A stretch of DNA of 64,000 nucleotides from positions 62,001-126,000 of the forward strand of contig JAHFED010000003.1 in NCBI GenBank assembly GCA_023248635.1, written 5' to 3'. The stretch comes from Myxococcales bacterium. Lineage in GTDB: Bacteria > Myxococcota > UBA727 > VGSZ01. The notes under the pieces are model-generated. The model saw only the letters and a list, made by a program, of their open reading frames with translations, was not told the DNA's origin and searched no databases. Each line of letters begins with the position of its first letter. The first letter of the stretch is position 1. This document shows, piece after piece, positions 36,845 through 45,994 of the stretch. The position numbers and the translations under genes were made by a program.

Positions 36845-37606
36845 TTGATTCCCAGTCCGTCGCCGACGAGCCGAGCGAAAAACGCCCAGACCGTGCTCGC
36901 CCTGCTGCCCGCCGCCGTGCGCCACCGCGTCGAGGAGCTCCTGGCCGCCGTGAACCAGGCTTTGGGTCGCCACCTCGTGTCCGTCGTCGTCTACGGCAGC
37001 GCGGTGCGCGGCGGCTTCACCCACCGCAGCGACGTCGACCTGATCCTGGTGATCGACGACGACGACGCTTTGCTGTTGCGCCGGCTCGCGGACCCGCTCG
37101 CCATCGGACGCGCCGCCGCTCGCATCGACTGCCTCATCCTCAAGGACAGCGAGATCCCTCGGGCCGCCGACGTCTTTCCGATCTTGTACGACGACGTGCG
37201 CGCCTGCCACACGGTGCTTTTTGGGGGTGATCCCTTCGCCGAGCTCGTGGTTCACACCGAGCACCGACGCCTGCGCGTGGAACAGGAGCTGCGCGACGCA
37301 CGCATTCGCTTGCGCCGGCTCGTCGTCGACACCGCCGTCGACGACGTGGGGTTGAGCGTCGGCGTCGATCACCTGCTCAAGCAGATCCGCGCGCCACTGG
37401 CCTCGCTGCTGCGCCTGCACGACATCGTCACGCCCGATGATCTGATCACCGTCCTCGATGTCATTGGCAAGCGTTTGCAGGTCGACACCATCCCTCTGAC
37501 GCAGAAAGCGGCGTCGTCTCTGCCTGCAGCCATCGCTCTCGGCACGGTGCTCGACGCGGCCATCGACGACGTGGACGAGCTCGACACCAGCCGGACGGTC
37601 ACGTGA
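36845..37606 (+). CDS. Nucleotidyltransferase-domain protein
   Basis: 253 residues from a TTG at 36845, with CTGGAG 6 bases upstream. The domain has the pol-beta-type motif GSAVRGGFTHRSDVDLILV at residues 51-69; D63 and D65 should bind the metal, and D94 in ARIDCLIL may be the third. The second half is helical, as in HEPN-like or substrate-binding tails. The target is unknown: it could be a small molecule, RNA or protein. The next gene overlaps its stop (GTGA). Confidence 0.72.
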   Translation: MIPSPSPTSRAKNAQTVLALLPAAVRHRVEELLAAVNQALGRHLVSVVVYGSAVRGGFTHRSDVDLILVIDDDDALLLRRLADPLAIGRAAARIDCLILKDSEIPRAADVFPILYDDVRACHTVLFGGDPFAELVVHTEHRRLRVEQELRDARIRLRRLVVDTAVDDVGLSVGVDHLLKQIRAPLASLLRLHDIVTPDDLITVLDVIGKRLQVDTIPLTQKAASSLPAAIALGTVLDAAIDDVDELDTSRTVT

Positions 37607-38436
37607 GCTACGCACTCGGATGCTTGGGGCTGGCCGCGTTGCTCGGCGGGCTCGGGGTGTTGGCGGCCATGGTCGTCGGCTACGTCCTGGATGGTCCCGT
37701 GCTGCGTTCGTCGTCTGCGTCGACGTCGGCGATGGCCCTGGCCCCCAGCCAGCCCCTGATCGTCGGGCGCATGCCGGGCCCCGACGACGTCCTCTTGCTG
37801 GCCTTACTGCGGGGCGGCGTGCGGGCCGTGGCTGAAACGCTTCTGGTCGGCGCCCTGAGCGCGGGCTGGCTGCGGCACCAAGGCACCTCGTACTCCATCC
37901 TCCACGACGTCGAAGCGCGGGATCGAGGCCAAGCGGTGTTCCAGCGCCACGCCGCGGATCCCCTCCTGAGTTTGGGCCAAGCCATGCACCGAAGCGCGCT
38001 TGAGCTGGAGCCTGGGCTGCTGCTGCGCGCCGAAGGAGGCGGGCTCTGGCGTCCGACCGACCGGCGGCTGTTGCTGCGGGCCATCGGGACCGGCGGAGCC
38101 CTGACTGCGGTGCTCTTGAGCCTGGCTTGGATGCGGGTGATGACGACGGAGGCGCTGGCGGCGTTTGCATTGGTCGCCTTCGTCGTCGTCGCGGTCTCGC
38201 ACGAGCTGACCAAGGCTCTCACGGCCCGCCATCGCCAAGCCCACGCCATGTTGACCTGGCTCGATGAAGTCTGCGGCAGCCTGCGGGACGACGTGCAAAA
38301 CGGCCGGGAGCGCGATCCTCATCGTGTGTCGTTGGTCGCAGCCCTCGACGGCCTGGAGGGCACCCACTGGGTGGGTACGGCGCTGAACGTTCGCCTGGAA
38401 TCGCATGACGCAGGGTCTCTGAGGGCACAGAACTAA
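37603..38436 (+). CDS. Membrane protein, TIGR04222-like
   Basis: 277 residues. One N-terminal helix (CLGLAALLGGLGVLAAMVVGYVL) precedes a cytoplasmic segment with PDDVLLLALLRGGVRAVAETLLVGALSAGWL, which resembles the TIGR04222 pattern of uncharacterised membrane proteins, and two further helices (about 163-182 and 187-205). The GTG start overlaps the nucleotidyltransferase stop, which suggests joint function. Its stop TAA shares three bases with the opposing mreB stop. Confidence 0.55.
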   Translation: MSYALGCLGLAALLGGLGVLAAMVVGYVLDGPVLRSSSASTSAMALAPSQPLIVGRMPGPDDVLLLALLRGGVRAVAETLLVGALSAGWLRHQGTSYSILHDVEARDRGQAVFQRHAADPLLSLGQAMHRSALELEPGLLLRAEGGGLWRPTDRRLLLRAIGTGGALTAVLLSLAWMRVMTTEALAAFALVAFVVVAVSHELTKALTARHRQAHAMLTWLDEVCGSLRDDVQNGRERDPHRVSLVAALDGLEGTHWVGTALNVRLESHDAGSLRAQN

Positions 38437-39458
38437 AGCAGCAAACGTCGGTACTTCGACAGATTTTCCAACACAATGCCCACACCGTCGACGACCGCGT
38501 GCAAGGGATTTTCTGCAACAAAGACTGGCAGCGCGCACTCTTCGCTCAAGAGTACATCGAGATTGCGGATCATGCCGCCGCCGCCGCACAAGACGATGCC
38601 GCGATCGATGATGTCGGCGGACAATTCGGGCGGCGTCTTTTCGAGGGTGGCCTTCACCGCGCCGACGATCTGGCGGATGCAATCGTTCAGGGCTTCGCGG
38701 GTCTCGACCGAGGTCACGGTGATCTGTCGAGGCACACCGGTGATGAGATCGCGGCCTTTGACGTCGAGGTCGAGCTCTTCTTCGAGGGCGTAGGCCGAGC
38801 CGATCTTCATCTTGATGAGCTCGGCGGTGCGCTCGCCGATGAGAATGTTGTGGCGCTTGCGCACGTAGTTGACGATGGCTTCGTCGATCTTGTCGCCGGC
38901 GACGCGCAAGGTTTGCGACGACACCAAGCCCCCCAGCGAGATGACGGCGACGTCGGTGGTGCCGCCGCCGATGTCGACGATCATGCTGCCCCGCGCCTCT
39001 TGCACGGGCAGACCAGCACCCACCGCCGCAGCCATGGGTTGCTCGATGAGGTGCACCTCGCGCACGCCGGCGCCGACGGCGGCCTCGCGCACGGCCTTCT
39101 GCTCGATCTGGGTGATGCCCGCGGGCACCGAGATGATCAGGCGCGAGCGCACGAAGCTGCGGCCCTGGTTGGCCTTGCCGATGAACGACTTGATCATCGC
39201 TTCGGTGACCGTGAAGTCAGCGATGACGCCGTCGCGCATCGGACGAATCGCCGTGATGTTGCCTGGGGTCTTGCCGAGCATCTCTTTGGCGTCGCGACCG
39301 ACGGCGAGCACCCGGACGTTGTTGCCGTTTTTGGTGATGGCGACGACGGAGGGCTCGTTGAGGACGACGCCTTTGCCGCGGACGTGCACGAGGGTGTTGG
39401 CGGTCCCGAGATCGATCGCCAGGTCGGTGGAAAAAAGCGAAGTGAACTTCTCGAACAC
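38433..39458 (-). CDS. mreB: Rod shape-determining protein MreB
   Basis: 341 residues from GTG 39458. MreB is the bacterial actin that guides cell-wall synthesis in rods. Actin-fold motifs: AIDLGTANTLV (phosphate 1), VDIGGGTTDVAVIS (phosphate 2), VREVHLIEQPMAAAVGAGLP and LCGGGGMIRNLD (adenosine). The GTG was chosen because FEKFTSLFSTDLA is the normal MreB N-terminus; longer frames add unrelated sequence. No mreC, mreD or rodA follow downstream, so mreB stands alone here. Confidence 0.95.
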   Translation of the reverse strand: MFEKFTSLFSTDLAIDLGTANTLVHVRGKGVVLNEPSVVAITKNGNNVRVLAVGRDAKEMLGKTPGNITAIRPMRDGVIADFTVTEAMIKSFIGKANQGRSFVRSRLIISVPAGITQIEQKAVREAAVGAGVREVHLIEQPMAAAVGAGLPVQEARGSMIVDIGGGTTDVAVISLGGLVSSQTLRVAGDKIDEAIVNYVRKRHNILIGERTAELIKMKIGSAYALEEELDLDVKGRDLITGVPRQITVTSVETREALNDCIRQIVGAVKATLEKTPPELSADIIDRGIVLCGGGGMIRNLDVLLSEECALPVFVAENPLHAVVDGVGIVLENLSKYRRLLL

Positions 39459-39792
39459 AGCGGCACCAACGGACGGCTGACGGGGGCGACGACGACGACG
39501 TCTTGTCGCTGTTCCGTGCCCGTTTGTCACGCCGCGCTTCTCGCGCGCACGGAGTCGGGGCGCGGGGTCGAAGCCGGCGACGGGTCGGCAGGGCAACACC
39601 GGCCCCGAGCAGCCCGTGCGGGTCTTCGACGACGTCGACAGCGGCAACGCCTGGGCGGCTGGGCCCCTGGTGATGGGGTGCTTCGCCCGATGGCCGGTGG
39701 TTGAGCCGTCGGCACCGCTCAAACACCAGCGTTGACGACGTCGGGTGGAAACCGCATATGCCCGGCGACACTGTTTTTTTTCGAGGTACTCC
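39459..39792. other. Divergent region between mreB and a small gene
   Basis: 334 bases that must hold both promoters. A degenerate P2 palindrome (TTGAGCCGTCGGCACCGCTC) lies at 39703-39722. A run of eight T (39773-39780) precedes the small gene. Nothing else is clear apart from the candidate promoter at 39732. Confidence 0.5.
39732..39760 (+). promoter_or_regulatory. Candidate sigma-70 promoter for the small gene
   Basis: TTGACG at 39732-39737, a 17-base spacer, then CATATG at 39755-39760. It ends 32 bases before the ATG of the small gene. The spacing is right; the -10 is only a fair match. Confidence 0.35.
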
Positions 39793-39975
39793 ATGGTCGA
39801 CAAGAAGAAGTCCGACGCTGTCTCCGAACTGCTCCTCGACAAGCGCCTGGTCGAACGCCAGATCGCCAAGGGCAGCCTGAGCCGCACCGAATTCGAGAAG
39901 CAAATCAAAGACCTGCCCGACCTCGCCGATCGCGCCGACAACATCGCGGCCATCGTCTACCCGCAAAACAACTGA
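39793..39975 (+). CDS. Small charged protein of unknown function
   Basis: 60 residues. Charged and helical (VDKKKSDAVSELLLDKRL, RTEFEKQIKDLPDLADRA) with no signal peptide or membrane helix. GAGG lies just upstream of the ATG. It precedes the DUF1844 gene by 12 bases, so the two are one transcript. Family not recognised. Confidence 0.7.
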   Translation: MVDKKKSDAVSELLLDKRLVERQIAKGSLSRTEFEKQIKDLPDLADRADNIAAIVYPQNN

Positions 39976-39987
39976 CGCGAGGCCACG

Positions 39988-40566
39988 ATGACCGACGAGC
40001 GCCGCGAAGAAGAAAAACAGAAGAAGTCGAGCTTCAAAGTCGTCGACCGACGCCGGTTCACCGACGACGGCGACGAACGATCGGGGCCTGACGTCCCCAA
40101 GGACGATCGCGTGCGCGTCGATCCCAAGGTCGAGGCCAAGGCGGCTCCCGGCGCTGCGGGAGCAAAGGCCGAGGCGAAGCCGAGCGCTGGGCCACGGCCC
40201 GGCAACGGTCCAACGCCGGCGGAACAGCACCCCAGGGCCGAGCCCGCTCCGGCCCCAGCCGCAGCCGCCGACGGCCTCACCTTCTCGATGTTCCTGCAGT
40301 CGCTGGCCCAGCAAGCGCTGATGCAATTGGGGCTCATCCCCTGGCCCCACGGGCAACGCGAGCTCGCTCTCGATCAGGCGCGCGACACCATCGACATCGT
40401 CGGGCTCCTCAAAGACAAGACCAAAGGCAACCTGAGCGCCGAAGAGCAGCAGCTGATGGACACCGTCGTCTATGAGCTCAAGGTCTCCTTTGTCGAGGTG
40501 CAGCAGGCCATCGCTCGATCTCGTGCTGGTGTGAAGGTTGCGCCGCCCCCGGGGATGCCCAGGTAG
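39988..40566 (+). CDS. DUF1844 family protein
   Basis: 192 residues. The N-terminal 90 residues are charged and Pro/Ala-rich; the last 100 are the DUF1844 domain (TFSMFLQSLAQQALMQLG, then ARDTIDIVGLLKDKTKGNLS and DTVVYELKVSFVEVQ). The family is conserved in deltaproteobacteria, Acidobacteria and relatives, with no known function. It ends at the start of a P4 repeat block. Confidence 0.85.
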   Translation: MTDERREEEKQKKSSFKVVDRRRFTDDGDERSGPDVPKDDRVRVDPKVEAKAAPGAAGAKAEAKPSAGPRPGNGPTPAEQHPRAEPAPAPAAAADGLTFSMFLQSLAQQALMQLGLIPWPHGQRELALDQARDTIDIVGLLKDKTKGNLSAEEQQLMDTVVYELKVSFVEVQQAIARSRAGVKVAPPPGMPR

Positions 40567-40891
40567 TTGTTTCGCCTTCGGCGGAGAACGCCTTCGGCGC
40601 AGAACGCGCTTCGCGCGGAGGAGGCCTCCGGCCGGGCCAAGGGGGTCCAGGGCACCCCCCCTGGACCCCTGCCCTTTGGGTGGTCGCGTCCCTCGAGCAG
40701 TTGCCCCCGAAGACTGTCGTGGTGCGAGCCGCCTCGTGGCAAGTGCTCGAGGGAACGACGGCTTCGATTGCCCATCGTTTTACGTTTGGGGAACCGAGAA
40801 CATCAAGCGCAGTGGCCGCCGGGTCGGTCGCCTGCAAGGCATCAAGCAAGTGCCCCTGGCGAGCGAGGGGCCCCTCTGGCAGGAAGCGACC
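40567..40891. repeat. P4 repeat block upstream of nuoF
   Basis: 325 bases. Positions about 40567-40680 hold family P4: CTTCGGCGGAGAACGCCTTC, GCGCTTCGCGCGGAGGAGGC, CCAAGGGGGTCCAGGGC and the inverted GGGGGTCCAGGG...CCCTGGACCCC hairpin. Related blocks in the opposite order are at 29336-29420. The remainder up to the nuoF start (40892) shows no gene or clear promoter. Confidence 0.7.
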
Positions 40892-42196
40892 ATGGACCTG
40901 GATTACACGCCGATCTTGTTGCCGAACCCGAGCCGCAGCACCGCCGTCACCCTCGCCGAATACGAGGCCCGCGGCGGCTATGGCGGTCTGCGCAAGGCGG
41001 TGGCCCTCAAGCCCGAAGACGTCACCACCAAGGTCAAGGATGCCGGGCTCAAGGGCCGCGGCGGCGCCGGCTTTCCGACGGGGCTGAAGTGGAGCTTCGT
41101 GCCCAAGGGGCCAGGCCCCAAGTACATGGTCGTCAACGCCGACGAATCCGAGCCTGGGACCTTCAAAGATCGCGACCTGATGGAGGTCGAGCCCCACACG
41201 CTCATCGAAGGCATCGCCATCGGCTCCTACGCCATCGGTTGCGAGCTGGCCTTCGTCTACATCCGCGGCGAATACACCGTCGCCGGAGAACGCCTGCGCG
41301 CGGCCATCGCCGAAGCCAAGGTCGCGGGCCTGTTGGGATCGCCGGCCGAGATGCTCACCAAGGCTGACGGCTCCCCCTTCGTCCTCGACATCATCGTCTT
41401 CCTCGGCGCCGGCGCCTACATCTGCGGCGAGGAGACGGCCCTCATCGAGTCCCTCGAAGGCAACCGGCCCATGCCCCGCTCGCGGCCCCCCTTCCCCGCC
41501 GTCGCCGGCCTCTACATGAAGCCGACCGTGGTGAACAACGTCGAGACGTTGTGCAATGTTCCCTTTATTCTGGAAAAGGGCGTCGACGCCTATAAGGCGA
41601 TTGGAAACCCGCCAAACAACACCGGTCCAAAAATCTTTTGTTTGTCGGGACATGTCAAAAAACCAGGCAACTATGAACTGCCGCTCGGCAAGGTGAGCTT
41701 GCGCCAGCTCATCGAGGATTTCGGCGGTGGCACCCCCTCGGGCCTGCCGGTCAAAGGCGTGTTGCCGGCGGGCGTGTCGGCGCCGATCATTCCCGCTGCC
41801 CAACTCGATGCTTTGCTCGACTACGACGGCATCAAAGGCGCTGGCTCGATGCTGGGGTCGGCGTCGTTCATCGTGATGGACAGCTCCGTCGACATGGCTT
41901 GGGCCGCTACGCGCATGGTCGAGTTCTTCCGCCACGAGAGCTGCGGCAAGTGCACGCCCTGCCGCGAAGGCACCTCGTGGCTCGAAAAGACCCTGTTTCG
42001 CATCATGGACGGCGGCGGCAAAGACGGCGACGTCGAAATTCTGCAATTTGTCAGCAAGCAGATCGCCGGGAATGTGCTGTGTGCATTGGGCGACTTTGCT
42101 ACTTCTCCTGTCATGTCTTCGATCAAACACTACCCCGAAGACTATGCCAAACACCTCCTGAAAATCGGCAAGAAGACCGATCGCGCAGCGGAATAG
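40892..42196 (+). CDS. nuoF: NADH-quinone oxidoreductase subunit F
   Basis: 434 residues. NuoF binds NADH, FMN and a 4Fe-4S cluster in complex I. Motifs: GRGGAGFPTGLKWSF (NADH/FMN), NADESEPGTFKDR, AYICGEETALIESLEG and the cluster motif ESCGKCTPCREGT near the C-terminus. GGCAGGAAG lies upstream of the ATG. No nuoE, nuoG or other nuo gene is adjacent, so it is an orphan copy, as happens in some myxobacteria. Relatives in NAD-dependent hydrogenases and formate dehydrogenases share these motifs, so complex I membership is likely but not proven. Confidence 0.9.
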   Translation: MDLDYTPILLPNPSRSTAVTLAEYEARGGYGGLRKAVALKPEDVTTKVKDAGLKGRGGAGFPTGLKWSFVPKGPGPKYMVVNADESEPGTFKDRDLMEVEPHTLIEGIAIGSYAIGCELAFVYIRGEYTVAGERLRAAIAEAKVAGLLGSPAEMLTKADGSPFVLDIIVFLGAGAYICGEETALIESLEGNRPMPRSRPPFPAVAGLYMKPTVVNNVETLCNVPFILEKGVDAYKAIGNPPNNTGPKIFCLSGHVKKPGNYELPLGKVSLRQLIEDFGGGTPSGLPVKGVLPAGVSAPIIPAAQLDALLDYDGIKGAGSMLGSASFIVMDSSVDMAWAATRMVEFFRHESCGKCTPCREGTSWLEKTLFRIMDGGGKDGDVEILQFVSKQIAGNVLCALGDFATSPVMSSIKHYPEDYAKHLLKIGKKTDRAAE

Positions 42197-42203
42197 CTGC
42201 TCC

Positions 42204-43208
42204 ATGCACGTCGTCGTCACCGGGGCCTGCGGCTTCATCGGTTCCCACGTCACACAGGCGCTGCTGGCCCGCGGCGACAGCGTCGTCGGCGTCGACAACT
42301 TCAATCACTTCTATGATCCGGTGGTGAAAGAGGCCCACCGCGCCCTGCTCGAGGAACATCCGGGCTTCGCGCTGGTGCGAGGCAACCTGCTCGACGCCGT
42401 CGTCAGAACCGCTGCCTTCGTTCGCCGCCCCGACGTCGTCGTTCATTTGGCGGCCTGGGCTGGGGTGCGGCCGAGCATCGAGATGCCGGCGCTCTACCAG
42501 CGCGAGAACATCGAAGGCACCGTGGCCATGATGGAGCAGACCCGCGCCTGCGACGTCGGCGGATCGCTGCCCCGCTTCGTCTTTGCTTCGTCGTCGTCGG
42601 TCTATGGCGGCCAGGGTCGATCCGGGCAGGGAAAAGTTCCCTTTCACGAAGACGATCCCGTCAACGAACCCGTGTCGCCCTACGCCGCCACCAAGCGCTG
42701 CTGTGAGCTGCTGCTGCACACCTGGGGTCACCTCTGGGGCTTGTTTTCGACGTCGTTGCGTTTTTTTACAGTGTATGGTCCGCGCCAACGACCAGAGATG
42801 GCCATCCACAAGTTCTCCCAGCTTCTCCTCGCAGGCCGTCCAGTGCCCCGCTACGGCGATGGTTCTACGGCCCGCGACTATACCTACATTGATGATATTG
42901 TAGGTGGGGTGCTTGCGGCCATCGACCGCAGCAGCGGGCCCACCAGCCGCATCTACAACCTCGGCAACTCGAAGACCGTGCGTCTCGATGCTCTCATCCA
43001 GAAGTTGGCCAACGCCTTCGACGTCGAAGCGCGCCTCGTGCCCATGGCCGAGCAGCCTGGCGACGTCCCCCTCACCTGCGCCGACATCACCCGAGCCCGC
43101 GCGGAGCTGGGCTACGACCCGCTCACCTCCATCGACGCCGGCTTGGAGAAATTCGCCGCCTGGTTTCGCACTCGGCACGGCGCGCCCCGATCGAACCCAG
43201 GACACTGA
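42204..43208 (+). CDS. NAD-dependent sugar epimerase/dehydratase
   Basis: 334 residues. An extended SDR enzyme with GACGFIGSH (NAD-binding, residues 7-15) and Y160-K164 (SPYAATK) as catalytic pair; S130-S131 precede them. RFFTVYGPRQRPEMAIHKF and GSTARDYTYIDDIVGG resemble UDP-glucuronate 4-epimerases, which supply galacturonate for surface polysaccharides. The exact substrate is not certain. It begins 7 bases after the nuoF stop and overlaps the next start, but the functional link to nuoF is probably none. Confidence 0.85.
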   Translation: MHVVVTGACGFIGSHVTQALLARGDSVVGVDNFNHFYDPVVKEAHRALLEEHPGFALVRGNLLDAVVRTAAFVRRPDVVVHLAAWAGVRPSIEMPALYQRENIEGTVAMMEQTRACDVGGSLPRFVFASSSSVYGGQGRSGQGKVPFHEDDPVNEPVSPYAATKRCCELLLHTWGHLWGLFSTSLRFFTVYGPRQRPEMAIHKFSQLLLAGRPVPRYGDGSTARDYTYIDDIVGGVLAAIDRSSGPTSRIYNLGNSKTVRLDALIQKLANAFDVEARLVPMAEQPGDVPLTCADITRARAELGYDPLTSIDAGLEKFAAWFRTRHGAPRSNPGH

Positions 43209-44824
43209 TGCTGCGCCTCACCCCCCTCGGTGGCGTCGGACGCTTCGGCCGCAATTGCCTGCTCATCGAGGACGAAGACACCGGGGCCGCCGTCGTCGTC
43301 GACTGCGGCGTGCGTTTTGCGGGACCCGAGCTCCCCGGCTTCGACGTCGGCCTGCCCGACCTGGAGCGTCTCGGCACGCTGGGCGACCGGCTGTTGGCCT
43401 ACATCATCACCCATGGTCACGAGGACCACATCGGCGCCATGCCCCTCGCCCTGCGCGAGCGCTCTGCGCCAATTTATTGTACATCATTTACCGCACGTTT
43501 CCTTCAGCGCCGTTGTGCTCGCCTCGGCGAGCGACGTCCACCCATCGACGTCCTTGCTTACGGTGAAACACGCTCCGTCGGACCCTTTTCATTCTCCTTT
43601 GCCGCCGTCTCGCACTCCATCCCCGGCGCCGCGAGCCTGATCCTGCGCACCCCCGTCGGCGTCGTCGTGCACTCCGGTGATTTTCGAGTCGACGAAGATC
43701 CGGTCTTTGGCCTGCCCACCGACCTCGAGAGCTTGCGCGCGGCCGCGGGGAGCGATGGCGTCGCCTGCTTGCTCGCCGACTCCACTGGCGCCACCCTTCC
43801 CGGCCGCAACGGCGGCGAAAAACCGATCGGCGTCGCTCTGGATCGTTGCTTCGACATGGACGAAGAAGGCGGCGTCGTCTTCGTCTCCCTCTTCGCCAGC
43901 CACCTGCAGCGTCTGGCGCTGCTCATCGACCTGTGCCGACGGCGGGGACGCAAGTTGGTGCTCTTGGGCCGCGGGCTGCTCGAAGCGCTGCAGATGGGCC
44001 TCGCCGAAGGCGTCATCGACGGCAGCGACGTCATCGCCGACGAAAACGCTTTGAGAAACCTGCCGAGGGCGCGCTTGTGCATCGCCCTCACCGGCAGCCA
44101 GGGCGAAGAGCGTGCGGCCCTGGCACGGTTGGCGCGCCGCGATCCCACCCTGGGCATCAACGTCGAGCCCGGTGATCGCATCGTCTTCTCGGCGCGGGTC
44201 ATCCCGGGCAACGAGCGCAGCGTGCAGCCCCTCGTCGACGCCTTCGTCGACCAAGGCGCCGACGTCGTCGCCGGCCGCGGCGCTCCTCACGTTTCAGGTC
44301 ATGGCTACGCCGAAGACCTCCGCTTGCTCCTGCAGGCCTGCCGCCCGCGCGTGTTCGTTGCTTTGCACGGCAACCCCGAGAACCTCGTGGCCCATGGCGA
44401 TCTCGCCCGCGAAGTTGGACTCGACGACGGGCGCATCGTCGGCCTCCGCGACGGCCACACCCTGGTGCTCGACGGCACGAGCGGCCCCCGCCACATCGAG
44501 GCTCCCAAAGCCCACGAGCCCGCCGCCATCGACGGCGACGTCTGCTGGTTTCCCGCGTCCTTGGTGCACAGCCGGCTGCGCATGGGCAAAGCTGGCATGA
44601 TCATCGTCAATGTCGTCGATGGCAGCGACGTCGTGGTGGTGCCCCACGCGGTGTTTCCCGAGCTCGCGGGCGCCCTGCTCGACAAGGTCAAAGAGGCGCT
44701 GCGGGCGGCCCTGCGAGATCGAGGCGCCGTCGACGACGCGGCCCGCCGATCGATCAACCGCATCTTCTACCGCTTGCACCGTACCCCACCCGAGCTGCTG
44801 CTGCTGCCGGCCGTTGGGAGCTGA
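43208..44824 (+). CDS. RNase J-type MBL/beta-CASP ribonuclease
   Basis: 538 residues; TGATG overlap with the epimerase gene. The metal site is THGHEDHIGAMPL (residues 68-80), followed by HSIPGAASLILRT, HSGDFRVDEDP and a beta-CASP part with LTGSQGEERAAL and FSARVIPGNE. The C-terminal domain (FPELAGALLDKVKEALRAAL) is present. RNase J enzymes process and degrade RNA as endo- and 5'-exonucleases. The N-terminus is shorter than in RNase J1 and the sequence is divergent, so the name is by family. Confidence 0.85.
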   Translation: MLRLTPLGGVGRFGRNCLLIEDEDTGAAVVVDCGVRFAGPELPGFDVGLPDLERLGTLGDRLLAYIITHGHEDHIGAMPLALRERSAPIYCTSFTARFLQRRCARLGERRPPIDVLAYGETRSVGPFSFSFAAVSHSIPGAASLILRTPVGVVVHSGDFRVDEDPVFGLPTDLESLRAAAGSDGVACLLADSTGATLPGRNGGEKPIGVALDRCFDMDEEGGVVFVSLFASHLQRLALLIDLCRRRGRKLVLLGRGLLEALQMGLAEGVIDGSDVIADENALRNLPRARLCIALTGSQGEERAALARLARRDPTLGINVEPGDRIVFSARVIPGNERSVQPLVDAFVDQGADVVAGRGAPHVSGHGYAEDLRLLLQACRPRVFVALHGNPENLVAHGDLAREVGLDDGRIVGLRDGHTLVLDGTSGPRHIEAPKAHEPAAIDGDVCWFPASLVHSRLRMGKAGMIIVNVVDGSDVVVVPHAVFPELAGALLDKVKEALRAALRDRGAVDDAARRSINRIFYRLHRTPPELLLLPAVGS

Positions 44825-45367
44825 TCAGCCCTCGTCCAGCGCCGTCGACGACGACACCGGCCGCCACATCTCGATCAGGGGCCACACCAAAAGCACCAAC
44901 CAGGCAGCGCTCATCAGCACCGCCGAGGGCCCGAACAACACGCCGAAACCCGGGCTCGAAAAACGCACCAGCGGCGGCAAGAGCAGGTGCACCAACGTCG
45001 ACGTCGACGCCGTCACCAGCACCACGATCTTCTTCCGCGTCGTCAGCGCGCACATCATGAAGAGATGGCCGACGATCAAGAGCACCACCGGCATGGTGAA
45101 GGCGTGAAAGTGCAGGGTCTCGACCACCTGCCGCGCCGGCTTCTCCATGCGCATCGATGCGCCGTCGGCGGGGGGGGCCAAGCCCGGCGCTTCATCGCCG
45201 TAGAAGTAGCGGACGACGTCGTCGCCACCCAAGCCGAGGCCGTCGTCGCGGTAGAGCCAGGCGCTGCTCCCCACGCCGACCAAAACGAAGAGCAAGAAGG
45301 CCGAGTAGAGCACCCGCGCCTCGAGAGAGAGGCGGGCCAAGGGAAAGGGGCGCGCAAACTGCCTCAA
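44825..45367 (-). CDS. Membrane protein coupled to an FMN-binding protein
   Basis: 180 residues with four predicted membrane helices (around 19-40, 90-110, 113-133 and 144-166). A His in the second helix region (ETLHFHAFTMP, VGHLFMM) could bind heme. I do not recognise the family. The TTG start at 45367 overlaps the stop of the FMN-binding gene (TTGA), the same coupling style as elsewhere here, which suggests a two-protein redox unit in the membrane. It ends next to the RNase J stop. Confidence 0.6.
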   Translation of the reverse strand: MRQFARPFPLARLSLEARVLYSAFLLFVLVGVGSSAWLYRDDGLGLGGDDVVRYFYGDEAPGLAPPADGASMRMEKPARQVVETLHFHAFTMPVVLLIVGHLFMMCALTTRKKIVVLVTASTSTLVHLLLPPLVRFSSPGFGVLFGPSAVLMSAAWLVLLVWPLIEMWRPVSSSTALDEG

Positions 45368-45924
45368 GGTGCGGCGCCGACGGAGGGGGGCAAGTTGGTG
45401 GCGATGGTCTTGGCAAGCGCGGCCAACGCGAGCGCCCGACGCACCACGATCACCGTGCTCTGGCAGGACAGGGTCGCTCCGCTGATGGCGTCGACGGCGA
45501 CGGCGGCGGGCTCGAGATCTCTTTGGGTCTTGCCGACGAATTGTTTGCGGTAGCGGGCCGCACGGATCTCTGCCCCGTAGGCCTCGCGGTAGGCCATCAC
45601 CTCGACCCTTTGCACCGCCAGCGCCGCATCGATCTGCACGGCGAAGGAGATGGGCTCGTGCTGCCCGCGCTCGTCGTCGACGACGGCGTAGCCATCGAGG
45701 TGCGCGCCCGTCCAGGCCACGTAGACATGGTGCTGTTTCGCGCCGCCGGGGATGCCCTGGCCGGCCAAAGCGGCGCCGTCGACGGTCACGAAGCTGACGC
45801 GCTCAGAGGTGGGAAAGAGCTCTTTCAAGACCGCGGCCGTGGTGAACCACCGACCCGCCTGGGCGCGCGCACCTTGGCTGCAGGCCAAAGCGAGGACGAC
45901 GACGACGACGAAGCGGGGGAGCAC
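45364..45924 (-). CDS. Exported FMN-binding domain protein
   Basis: 186 residues from GTG 45924. A signal peptide (FVVVVVLALACSQGARA) precedes an FMN_bind domain with VDAISGATLS at about 144-153, where Thr151 is the site for covalent FMN in NqrC/RnfG-type proteins (attached by ApbE). Electrons probably pass between this flavin and the coupled membrane protein. The Cys in LALAC could also be a lipid anchor. No apbE gene is in the window. Confidence 0.78.
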   Translation of the reverse strand: MLPRFVVVVVLALACSQGARAQAGRWFTTAAVLKELFPTSERVSFVTVDGAALAGQGIPGGAKQHHVYVAWTGAHLDGYAVVDDERGQHEPISFAVQIDAALAVQRVEVMAYREAYGAEIRAARYRKQFVGKTQRDLEPAAVAVDAISGATLSCQSTVIVVRRALALAALAKTIATNLPPSVGAAP

Positions 45925-45994
45925 GGGCGAGGCTTAGCCCCCGCTCTGCCGATGCTCAAGTGGACCGAGGCCCGCGGGCGTGTGACAAACGGCC

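Noticed and set aside
37603-38458. Read-through or fusion with mreB
   Set aside because: The two genes converge, and only their stop codons overlap (CTAA at 38433-38436).
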